Origin: Phoronis australis
Lineage: Eukaryota > Phoronida > Phoronidae
Reading direction: 5' to 3'
Assembly (NCBI GenBank): GCA_002633005.1
Contig: NMRA01000041.1
Coordinates: 999,294 to 1,063,293, forward strand
Length of the DNA: 64,000 nt
The position numbers and the translations under genes are program-made. This document shows positions 54,050 to 64,000 of the stretch, piece after piece (position 1 is the stretch's first letter; every line of letters starts with the position of its first letter). The notes under the pieces were generated by a model. That model was given only the letters and a program-made list of their open reading frames with translations. It ran no database searches and had not been told where the DNA came from.

Positions 54050-56188
54050 GTAGGTTTGCGCATGAGTAGTGACCGACGACTGGCGCTGTTGCCTCTCTCG
54101 GTTAACGCAGGACTCTTAATTGTCGCAGGAAATTTTATCGAAAGAGCCATGAACATTCAACTGAGTGTCTGAACTATGGATAGATTCCGGTTATACTTGA
54201 CTGACTTCCGACTTGAAGCAGAACTGCTCATGACAAGTGCCGATGAAGACATGTTACAAGTTCTCCGCGTCGATTCATCGACCCTCAAAAAAGTGCATTG
54301 ATACTTTCAACGTGGGAAATAGTCGTAAATTGAAAAACAATATTGTGCTCGCCCATACACACTGTTTTCACGAAAATATCTTTACCCAATTGGTTCCCAT
54401 ACAGGCACGTGCATGGGCCTAAGTTTCGCAGATCGCAGTTCCGCACAGACGCCTATGACGGGCCTAATGGCGTGGCAATACGTTAGACATATTTGAACAA
54501 GGTAGCCTTTAAAGATGTATTTGCATGCTCCCAACTATGGTAATGTATAGTAGGGACTAAATAACAGTGTTAGATGAACATCTACGCTAAACAAAGTGAA
54601 GTTGTATTCACTGGCAACTCGCAAATGTGAAAATAAAAATTCTCCAAATATAGATGACCTTTGCAATAATGACGCGCAAAGACCGCATCATACAGTAAAG
54701 TGTTATTCACGATTCTTACTGGACACTGTTGAGCGATTCCCTGCGGCTCATTAATTCGACACGAAACTCGTTCATGAAAACATTTGGCAATTTTCAACCT
54801 ACTTCATATTCACATCGCCGCTATACGTTTTGTTTCTGACAAATTTGACCAAGTAACAGAGATGAGGAATTAGCTGCAAGTTACACTTTAAATTAGGTTA
54901 CTGTAAGCGGGCAACTTCGTTATCAGGCCACAGTTTTCAATGTCTTCTGTCAAATTTACAGCCCATCTAATCATTGCGTTAATGTTTAAAATCGCTAAGT
55001 AATGATTGTTTCCACATATTGTCTGGGATTCACTATGAAGACAGAGACGGCAGCGACTCCATCCATAGAAATAAGACTGAAGAAAAAGGTGTAGATTTTT
55101 TTATAGCCTCAAGTAACATGGTTAGCCAATACATGTCATTCCAGCTATTATTCGGAATAGGTTGAATCGTGCTTCGGTCTTAGAAGTCACCGTTTGGTCA
55201 CTTCTAGTACATTCCACTAGCAGCATCTTTTACTCATTTAATTTACTGCATCTTGTTGCGAAATCCCTCGCTGACCACCATTTTGCAGACTGGCATTGAT
55301 CTGTTTGGAATCGAAACAATAACGAGATTTTACAAATTTCCTTTCTTTTTCATCTAACACACATTTGCAAAATAAGTTTTGATAAATTTAAATTATGCAG
55401 TTCCAGGGACACTGAATAAGTAGTTCTGGTATCACTGTAAGGATAATGCAGACATTCGGCTTTGGGTATATTTTGTACCCAGATCAAAGATCACAATCAG
55501 TTTAGATCAATCAGCTGCAAAACTTTGTTTTGTTTGAGTTTTAACGGTCCTATTCATCAAACTCAGGTAAAAAATATAATACATTATAGGTAGCTCTTTT
55601 GGGAAAGGTTATTACTAGTGATTTAAAAATAGCTGTGATTCAACAGATAATTAAAGTAAATAAAATAAAATAAAATAAAATGAAAAGAAGATGACATATA
55701 AAGATACAATTATATTAATAATCTATATTTCCAGTTCAAGGAATTTGTCTTCACCAATTAAGAATGAAGCAGGCTTAATGAGAAGAATGTCTTGCTGGAG
55801 TTGTACAATAAAACGACTAACAACTTTGATGGTATGATTATAAAAACATAACAGTACGAAAGCTAGGATCTGTATTAGACTGTGAACATTGCTGTAAAAT
55901 GGTTTTCAATGTAGGACACCATAGGGTCAAATTTCTCAACAAAAATTACATTAAAATTTCGAGCACTTCAAGCCACCATGCAAATCTTTGAAAAACAGAA
56001 AATTGCACTAGTTATCTTTTCCCCAAACTAAAATACTGCAGTAATAATGCATAATGGTTGAAGCTTTTTATGACCAGAAGTTTTATTAAGTGAAGAACAA
56101 CTCTCACAACAGGAGATACACAGGTGCTCAGTGGTTCAAATGAACACTTCAATGAAGAATTAATGAAGTCAAGTAAACCAACAGACTC

Positions 56189-59100
56189 TCAGCTGGCCAG
56201 CAAAGCTTCTTTTGGCTTGGACTTCTCCTTTTGCCTTTCTGTAATCAAAAAAAAGAAGAAACATGCAGTCTTGATACACTTAAGTAAGAAACAGATCTGT
56301 AATATATGAAGTTCTAGATTTTACCAAATAATGTATAGACATCCAGGCATAGATTTTTGATCCAGCCAGACAGCTCTGATCTTCCTCGAAAACAAAAACA
56401 ATGGCGGATCGACCTCCCACCGGACATGAATGTTGTACAATTTCTGGTCACGGAGAGACAATATGATGAGGAAGAAGAGGAGAAATAAAACACCAAAGAA
56501 GAAAGAGAGGGACATTAAGTTTTTGATGATGATGACGACGATGATGATGATTATTTTGATGATGGTTATGACCATGATGATGACGACAATGATGACCATG
56601 ATGATGATGAGATAATGACCATGATGATGATATGATGATGATGATGGTGATGATGATGATGATATTATGACCATGATGATGATATGATGATGATGATATG
56701 ATGATGATGATGGTGATGATGATGATGATATGATGATGGTGATGATGATGATGGTGATGATGATGATGGTGATGATGGTGATGGTGNNNNNNNNNNNNNN
56801 NNNNNNNNNNNNNNNNNNNNNNNNNNNNNNNNNNNNNNNNNNNNNNNNNNNNNNGATGATGATGACGATGAGGATGATGATGGTGATGATGACGATGAGG
56901 ATGATGATGACGATGATATGATGATGAGGATGACGATGATATGATGATATGATGATGATGACGATGATTATGGTGATGATGATGATGATGATGATTATGA
57001 CCATGAGGATATGTTGGATTAAAAAGATTTTGTTGATCGTGAAAATAAAAAATTATAATGATGAAGAGAAGATGATGAAGGTGTTTTCTGCAAAGATGAC
57101 TGTCTTCTCCCTGCCCAAATAGTTACCATCCCTCTGACCACCCTGTCTAAGATAATAACTTCTCTTTCTTTCTGCAGCCGTAAACCTGGCATTGACTTCT
57201 TCCAACAGTGTAATGTCATCAGACAGTTACCAGCTTCCTCAGGCATTCCTGAACCATATCGTCATCAGCTGGTGGGTTCACAGTATTGGCCAATTCACTA
57301 TACGTCCAGCCATTGCCCCAACTTTTTGTCCATGGCCATACCACAACCAACAAGAATCCTTCCCTGCTACCTCACTTTCTACTGGACACTCGTCTGTCTT
57401 TTCCTCACACTACAAGAGTCTGCCTTATTGCCGACCACACCACTGTGTCTGGCTGAACTCTGGTCAGAACCATTTCCTCTGGGAACACTATTCGCGTCTT
57501 TAGATCCACTCTCATCCCCCAGTTGTGCCATCTTGTATACTGAGCTGACTCATCAGTCGCTTTTGTTGATCTCCTGGTCTCATGAACTGTATCTGTTGTT
57601 TGACTCTTGGTTGCTTAGCTCTGTTCTATTACCCTTGGTCCCGTACATCTGCAAGTGACATTTAGTATTTGACCATACTGCCACCTGTTTCCCTATGATA
57701 CTGGTTATGTCTTCACCCTTGCATTTGCAATTGTACAAGATGGTTGTAAAACTCCATTTTTCCACATTCTCCAGTAGAGTAACCATGTCCTGCTAATACT
57801 CTTTCCATGCTTTCTCATCACACATTTTTGGCCACTCAATCTTTTCTCTTCTTGCAGCTGGATCCTGTCTCTCTGTTGACCTCTCCTTCATAGCGACAGT
57901 ACTGTTGCCCAGAAAGACATTGTCTTAGAGAATCTCAGCCCTTTGAGACTCTTCCTGTCTGAGACTCTCCGGCACCTCATTAGAATTAACTTCTTTGCTC
58001 CGACTTTGTCTCTCTGAATGGCCAATGATTTCGGAAGATGAATCTGCAATCCTCTGGACTCTCATGATGAAGATGCAGAGTAAGATGATGATGATTATGA
58101 TAAAGAAGTAAAAGAACAAATGCTGTGTAAAAAAGATGATGAAGATGATAATAAGATGAAGAAGAAGAAGAAGACCCATGTATTTACCTGGTAACTCATC
58201 TTGTGGGACTTCAGGTAATGCAATGTCTGGTTCGGCAGCCTGTATTTTGGGTGTTGTAGCCTGTCAAGACATATGTGAAATGAAGCATCACTTTTACATT
58301 AAAAAACCTTGATTTCACACACTTAATACTTAACTATGCTCCAAAAAAGTTTAGAAATATTTATAAACATCTTTAAACAAAGGAAAAGCTGGTCAACGAT
58401 GTATTTTTGTCAGGGGAAAACTGTATGCAGTGTCTTAAACTGAAGAGAACCCATGTCCAAAATTTGAGGAAACAGTATAGCATTGGAAAATGCATGCGTG
58501 TTGAGGAATATTTAGTACAAAAAACTTTGACCTAATACTAAGGCAGAAGGCTGAGTAATGGTCTCTGGAGTCCTTCATATGCTGAGCCCTGCGTGGTGTC
58601 TTTGTAACTCAGCTGGAATTGTTTTGCCTTAAATGCAGGAAGGGGTGCTTGGGTGCTTTAGCACCTTTGAAAAAGAAATTCCTTCATTCAAGTCATGCAT
58701 GACTTAGCATCTGTCTGAATCATACTATTTGAACAACACGTTTAACATCCATGGATCCACTTAGGAAGGCAATTCCTGAGTTCAATTTTTGCACCTGGAG
58801 AGTTGAAAATTTTCAGAATTTTTCAACTCTTACTTGCATTAAACATTTTCATGGTAGTTTGAAAAGTTGAAGTATAAAATGCGCATTTTTAAAAGATACC
58901 TCAATAATAGAATCGAGTTCTGCCAATACATCATCTTCATCCTCTTGCGTTAGATTTCCAGCCAAAAGGGCATCAATTTCCTGCACAATGAAAATAAACC
59001 ATCACAAATCATCAATTAATGAAAATCTTGAATATTTTTTGTATACTTCCTCAATGAATGTTGCAGTTCCCGAGGGAAGGTGGCCATAAAATGAAAATGA

Positions 59101-62100
59101 TACAGGTTCAAAGTATACATTGCTGAAGGGGGGACAGTCAAAGTGTTACAACAATACTTAGGGCATTTCTAAAATGTCTGTTGTAGCCTTAGTTCACTGA
59201 AACCAAATCAACTACAATGAGTGAGTGCAATTACCGTGGGACTTGTTGAGTAGAACAACATAAGACACTGAATGTCACAATTAGGAACCAGTATTTACTG
59301 GTTCCTATGTGACAAACAACCTGGTTTGTTGTAACATGATTTGTCTGAATTCAATTCTCCCAACTCTCAATTTGTAACTGCCTTTCCTACACTTCATCCA
59401 CTCTAGTTTCTGATTATGATTTTGGCAAACTGTAATTGGACAAACCTCAGACAACGAGTTTGGTGGTCTGAGGACAAACCGACAATACAAATAGCGACTC
59501 TGTCAGCTGAGAAACAACCCTTCAAAAACGAAGTAACTTTACAGCCAGAACTATGCTTTAGCCATTGAGAGCGTAGAACAATTTGTAATACAGACCGCTG
59601 CTTTGGTAATGATGAGAATTTCAGAGAACTTGTAACCGGGTGTGCATGCATAGAACTAAGAGCTATCTTACTGTTTTATGTGACTTCGGTTTAACAAACG
59701 TGCTTTTAAATTGAAACTGTTCTCCTTGAATCCTGCCTTGTTTCACTTTTGTGTTTGGATTCCTTTATAGCAAAGTTACCATGAATTAGACTATAATAAA
59801 ACAATTTTGACCCCCGGTCATTAAAGCTGCAGAAAGCCAAACATTCTGTTGTTAAGTTTTGACATAAACTTCTTAATAATAGAAAACTGACCCCAACTTG
59901 TTTCTTCGAAAAATTAGAAGTGAGGTTAGAATGAACTGACAGAGCCTGACACGCCTAGTTACTTACTGCGCTCAAAGCATAATGACCAATGTACCAAATA
60001 GTACACCATCTAGTTTCTGGTTACGAAACCAGTATATTAGGTCAGCCATATTGCTTTTGATGACTTGACTCAGTGTGTCAAGGCAACTTACTTACAAGTT
60101 TCTACTCAAAATTAGTGGCTTCTACAAAGATATGAGCCAAGAGTTACTGACTCAAGATAACTCACATTCTGATACTCCACCGAAGCCTGAGTTTCGTCCA
60201 TAATTCTTTCTACGTCTTCGATGGACATTATCTCATGCATCTTCTTCAGTGAAGCGTTACCGGTCTTCAACCCCTCCAGTACCTGAGACTCTACCTGAGC
60301 AAACTCTATGTCATGTACCTGAAGAAAATGATAATTAGGAGAATAAATTTAATATGTTGTACACAGACATGAGACATTTTTCAGCCTTGAGAAGCAAACC
60401 AAGAATCGCAAAAAAATCTAAGAGCCAACTTTGGAAATCAATCCAGGAAGCAAAGATCCTAAAGCTGATACCCTGCCTTATTTGTAGTTAGCATAAATAA
60501 CAGAAATTCGTAGTTTGAAAACTGGCGAAAAACACAAAGAGCACGACTGACATTTTGCAGGAATATGGTTCCGCGTACTCTGCGCTCCTGTGACCATTTT
60601 AGCTGGGACTGTCGATCGGCCTTTGGTAAAACAGACCTCTTATATAATACTGGAAATCCAGTGTGTACAATCAGGGTTATTAGAAACTTCACGTTATACA
60701 AATAGAAATCCCCACCAGTTGTTCAATATTGTCCAGCTGGCCATCTGTCTTCGTCAGTAAACCTTCCTGGAACTTCTTTTTCCTTAACAGAAGCTTAGCT
60801 TTGCTGCAAAGAATGAATCCACACTGATTAATTGCATATACCTTGTCCACTATTTGTTTGCGAAAGCTTTTCACAAAATTCATTCAGTAAATGCAAATCG
60901 CTGGTATTACCGTAAAAATTCCCGAATTTCAGACAGTGAAAAAATAATTACTTTGAACCTGTCCAAAATGTCAAAATAAGACAATACTGGCTGTCCGAAA
61001 TTTGAGAAATATGAGAAAGATGGCAAAATCGACAGTGTCCGAAATCTTAGAATTTATACGATCGGCTACCGACAAAGTTTCAATTTGCGGTTTTAGTGGG
61101 ACGCAGGTTCTCAGAAAAAAATTGAGGCTGTGACTTGGTAACACGACAGTCTAATCCAAATACAAAGCTTGAGACTGTGGAGATTACGCGAAAGTCAGAG
61201 AACATAAGTTTTATTTGCAAAGTGCAATTGCGATCAAGCATAGCAAATATTTTGAGTCCATGATTACTTCCAAGAGAACGTGCGAGATATACACCAAACA
61301 ACCATCCATGTCAATAACTATAGACAGTGACATCAGCCAACACATTACACTGGCTGTAGTTTTAAACGATTTTAAAATAATCACCGTTATTTGATGAACT
61401 TCCAGATTAACATTCAGCCCCGATCATGCAAAAAGCGAACTGTCTGAAATGTGAGAATAACGCTAAAATCGATGTGTCCGAAATTTGAGAAACATGGTGA
61501 ATGCCAAATTCCACCGTGTCCTAAATTTCAGAATCCAAAAAATTCAGTTTGCGGTTGGATTTACGTGTCTGAAAATCTGGAGACTGTCTGAAATTCGGGA
61601 ATTTTTATCGTACTTCCCAAAATTATTTACCCTTACTGTAGGTGGCGCATGGATACATCACCTGGGGTATATAAACTAGTTAAACAGTAAAAAAAAACAA
61701 ATAGCAATGTAACAGTCATCTCTTTCAAATCAAGTCACAATGAAATACACTTACAACTGAAATGCTTTTTAAACTATCTGAAGGCGATACAAAAAGCAGC
61801 TTACAGGAAGGTGTTAGACAGTTACTTAAAAATTAATGCAAAGAGATGAATGATTTTCAAGCAAAATTCCCACTATTCGAAGTGGTGCTTCAAAAGATGA
61901 CAACTGATAAGAAGGGAACTTTTTAAATGACTTTTTTTGGAAAATTTATATAAAAGCCCATAATTTTTTTCAAAATGGGAAGCTGATTTTGTAATGGAAG
62001 AGTCCCAATCTAAGTGGCAAGATGTTTTACATAACGCTTTTTACTTTAGCCCAGTCAATGAAATATGTTTAAAATGGCTACAGATGAGAATGGTCCATAG

Positions 62101-62776
62101 AATAATAGGAACAAACAAACTATTGTTACAAATAGGAGCTAGTGATTCCGATCTATGTAGCTTCTGTCATGCGAGGTCAGAGGAAATTGTTCATTTTGTT
62201 CTCTGACTGTTCAAAAGTGATGGAGGATTTTATTAATCACCGCAGACAGAGTGCCACAGGCTCCCAGAGTTCTTGCTCAGATTCACTTGTTCTTGTGACA
62301 TCATGGAGTCCAAGGTGTTGCGCCTCCGATGCTTAAGGCATGAATTAACAAGGCCACAAGTACACAAACCAGTGAATGAGCAATACCAGTCTCAAGTTGA
62401 ATGCAAGCAAAATTGGGTCACTGCAAGATGTCATAAAACAACGGTCGGTAAATTTGCCAGTATTTGTGAATAATGGAAAATGACAATTTTGACAAAATTT
62501 TATTTTTGTATGAAATAAAGGAAGAATATCGTATTATTATTTATACAAGTTTGAACATTTGTGGACATCCGCAACAATGAACTGCAGTACAAGTAATGTA
62601 AAATGGCTAATTTTGAAAATATTCTTATCCAAATGGGTGAGCTTTTGAAGTTATCACGGAACTTACTCTTTTTTGCCATCTGCCAATAATTGCCTTGCAA
62701 TATTCCTCTCCTTTTCTAGCTGTACCTGTATTTTCTTCTGATACTGTTTCAATTTGTCTCTCTGTTGTTTCAGTTG
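56189..62776 (-). CDS. CHMP6: Charged multivesicular body protein 6 (CHMP6/VPS20), partial, N-terminal exon off window
   Basis: Visible exons in transcript order: 62667-62776, 60716-60803, 60166-60318, 58900-58980, 58188-58260, 56189-56238; all GT-AG, giving 184 residues plus stop. Human CHMP6 has 201 residues, so about 21 N-terminal residues, including the myristoylated MGN start, lie in an exon beyond 64000. Helix 1 starts QLKQQRDKLKQYQKKI, followed by ARQLLADGKKDKAKLLLRKK. Helix 2 to 4 include VHDIEFAQVESQVLEGLKTG and MSIEDVERIMDETQASVEY. The acidic LTQEDEDDVLAELDSI is typical. The tail ALPEVPQDELPE is the MIM2 motif that binds the VPS4 MIT domain, and the protein ends ALLAS. CHMP6 receives the signal from ESCRT-II VPS25 and nucleates CHMP4 filaments on endosomes. 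The introns hold a mariner-like MITE, a LINE remnant and a (GAT)n tract. Confidence 0.95.
56522..57004. repeat. Long (GAT)n/(ATG)n trinucleotide microsatellite with assembly gap
   Basis: About 480 bp of imperfect GATGATGGT, GACGAT and ATGATATG repeats in the last CHMP6 intron, containing a 68-base gap. Repeat-wide open frames read as poly-Met/Asp or poly-Ile and are not genes. Confidence 0.95.
56787..56854. other. Assembly gap (68 N)
   Basis: Run of unknown bases within the (GAT)n tract; the true repeat length is unknown. Confidence 0.99.
57405..57515 (-). pseudogene. Short retroelement-like protein relic
   Basis: The 36-residue minus-strand frame contains KTRIVFPEEMVLTRVQPDTV and VVWSAIRQTLVV. 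This resembles, from memory, a segment next to reverse transcriptases in animal non-LTR elements where it is followed by ELTVPWE. That continuation is missing here and stop codons follow, so it is at best a decayed fragment in a CHMP6 intron. Confidence 0.25.
60910..61610. mobile_element. TA-flanked MITE, probably Tc1/mariner-like
   Basis: The left end CCGTAAAAATTCCCGAATTT is inverted at the right end AAATTCGGGAATTTTTATCG, and both are flanked by TA (60908-60909, 61611-61612). Inner repeats of TGTCCGAAATTTGAGAA occur several times in both halves. No transposase frame. It sits in a CHMP6 intron. Confidence 0.65.
61970..62250 (+). pseudogene. LINE reverse-transcriptase C-terminal fragment
   Basis: The frame KWEADFVMEESQSKWQDVL continues to LQMRMVHRIIGTNKLLLQIG and SDLCSFCHARSEEIVHF, then a one-base frameshift to FSDCSKVMEDF. 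The HRI(I/L)-T/N-L spacing and the CxxC...H...C zinc-knuckle-like end are typical of the region after the reverse transcriptase domain of animal non-LTR retrotransposons. It is truncated at both ends and frameshifted, opposite in strand to CHMP6. Confidence 0.65.
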
Positions 62777-63238
62777 CTAAAAAGACACCCAAAAATATGA
62801 ATAGCCAGGCACATCATTTTACGTTTTTAGGAATCTACATTAATTTATGCACAAGGGCAGTTGCAGAAGAAGCTAAAGATTAGGTTTACACAGCTGCATG
62901 TGACCCTGTGGTGAAAGAAAAGAACTCATTTGAGCCATAGCTCAGTATAGGAGATTATGACGTCATACTACCTGGTGCGAGCAGTGTTAAAATGGCCACT
63001 TGCCAATTTGGGTAACTGAACGAAGGACTGCTCGAAGAAAAAGTTTGATTACAGGAGCATTTGTTTGAGTTGGAAGGAATTAAAGACATCGACAGCCTCC
63101 TTGGCTAGGGTGTCCCTCCATGGACAAAAGGTACTTATAACAAAGTGACTTTGATGTTCAAATCAGTGTGAAGCATAATTCGCCGAAAAGCTTCTGGCGT
63201 ATCGAGCTTCACTGTCTCTCGTGTCAAGTCCAGCTAAC

Positions 63239-63330
63239 AGGCATCCTCAGCTTCTGATCGTCCCCAATAAACTATATTACTATACATATACATATAGTGT
63301 ATTGGGGATGATCAGAAGCTGAGGATGCCT
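63239..63330. repeat. 92-bp near-perfect hairpin
   Basis: Arms 63239-63268 and 63301-63330 (30 bp each, starting AGGCATCCTCAGCTTCTGAT) pair with one mismatch. ACTATAT and ATATAGT extend the stem inside the loop. The size is like an animal pre-miRNA or a very short foldback element. Confidence 0.85.
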
Positions 63331-63599
63331 CTGGTCCAACTAGAAACGGTTGTCACTGCCTAGGACCCACATGTCTGACTATTACCCTCAAATCAGTTTT
63401 TACCGACATTTGCTGATGTCATACGAACTTTTCACTTCAAGAGGGTATCTCGTTTACTTCATGTTTGGATCTTGCCAATCTTCTCCCGTCAGTTCTCAAC
63501 AAATGATCGAAATACCGGTCCTTATTGTTGACGCATGTTAATGATAAACTGACCAGTGCATAACTGTGAAAGTAACAACAAAACAAAGTGCGGGTTAGG

Positions 63600-63801
63600 T
63601 CAAATAGGTTTGACGACCTCAGTTCCCATCTGTTGACCTGGAGGCTTTGCCAGGACACTGCACTGTACACCAGATACATCAGAAGGGCTACCTGTCTGAT
63701 AGACAATGACCACCATCTCTAGCTGGCTCAGTAGAGACGATGAAGCTCCTATAGGCACTTCATACGCCAGAAGCTTTTCGGTGAATTGTGTCTTACACCA
63801 A
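63600..63801 (-). other. Unrecognised open frame after a TTTTAG acceptor-like site
   Basis: After GATGTTTTAG the minus strand reads WCKTQFTEKLLAYEVPIGAS, then SSLLSQLEMVVIVYQTGSPS and DVSGVQCSVLAKPPGQQMG, stopping at 63600. The composition is protein-like and its first part lies inside the right arm of the large inverted repeat. The family is not recognised; it may be transposon-derived. Confidence 0.2.
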
Positions 63802-64000
63802 CTAAAACATCAAAGTCACGTTGTTATAAAAACCTTTTGCATATAGAGGGACAAACGCTTAGGAGGCTGTTGATATCTTCGATTCCATCCAACTGGAACA
63901 AATACTCCCGTTATCAATTTTTTTTATTCGAGCAGTCCTTCCCTCAGTTCCGAAAATAGGTAACTGGCCATTTTTACACTGTGAACACTATGGGATATGA

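Larger units (their letters stand above)
52774..56188. other. Intergenic region between ATG12 and CHMP6
   Basis: It contains the ATG12 promoter at the left and a possible orphan first exon at 53950-54049 (plus strand; signal-peptide-like start followed by a GTAGGT donor). An AT-rich (TAAAA)n run lies near 55660. No other gene was recognised; the CHMP6 3' UTR probably occupies the right end. Confidence 0.45.
62985..63990. repeat. Large diverged inverted repeat (~230-bp arms) in CHMP6 intron 1
   Basis: The left arm about 62985-63211 and right arm about 63765-63990 are inverted. Matching blocks include AAAATGGCCA, GAAGGACTGCTCGA, GTGACTTTGATGTT and CCGAAAAGCTTCTGGCGTAT. Identity is roughly 75% by eye. 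The arms enclose a 92-bp near-perfect hairpin (63239-63330). This is probably two facing copies of one repeat or a foldback transposon. Confidence 0.7.

Noticed and set aside
56321-57004. 227-residue minus-strand frame
   Set aside because: It reads across the (GAT)n tract and the N gap; poly-Ile composition is a repeat artefact.
57192-57658. Plus-strand frames of 103 and 128 residues in the CHMP6 intron
   Set aside because: No homology; the opposite strand carries a retroelement-like fragment, which better explains the open stretch.

Overview
The window is nuclear DNA from an animal. It carries five multi-exon or single-exon bilaterian genes, long introns with GT-AG (one GC-AG) splice sites, and many small transposon remnants and tandem repeats. 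FOXK is present as one gene with invertebrate-style spacing, and the cilia gene CFAP52 plus a class A GPCR of the expanded invertebrate kind point to a non-vertebrate bilaterian, probably marine (hemichordate-, cephalochordate- or lophotrochozoan-like). The sequence alone does not settle the phylum. Unknown bases occur at 10550, 28074 and 56787-56854.

Layout. 1.6-21.3 kb, plus strand: FOXK, a forkhead transcription factor with FHA and forkhead domains, 8 exons, 628 residues. Its introns hold a 1.3-kb terminal-inverted-repeat element, a roughly 145-bp periodic array carrying CTCF-like motifs, nested transposons and a 42-bp satellite. 21.3-31.2 kb: no recognised gene; there are three RFX X-box-like sites, a foldback pair with hammerhead-ribozyme-like cores and a 29-bp tandem repeat. 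31.2-32.5 kb, minus strand: an intronless rhodopsin-like GPCR. 32.5-39.3 kb: no recognised gene; a four-copy repeat arranged forward-forward-reverse-reverse ends about 180 bp before the next gene. 39.4-47.4 kb, plus strand: CFAP52 (WDR16), 11 exons, 650 residues, with an X-box about 90 bp upstream of the start codon. 49.5-52.8 kb, minus strand and convergent with CFAP52: ATG12, 4 exons, 143 residues. 56.2 kb to beyond the right edge, minus strand: CHMP6 (VPS20); six exons are in the window and the N-terminal exon lies outside.

The genes do not form a pathway cluster. FOXK regulates metabolism and autophagy genes in other animals, ATG12 is the ubiquitin-like conjugate of ATG5 in autophagosome growth, and CHMP6 starts ESCRT-III assembly on endosomes; CFAP52 is an axonemal protein. 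From memory, the human orthologues FOXK2, CHMP6 and CFAP52 are all on chromosome 17, so the block may preserve part of an ancestral linkage group. All exon boundaries given were read by eye from splice sites, reading-frame continuity and family similarity; no alignment program was run.
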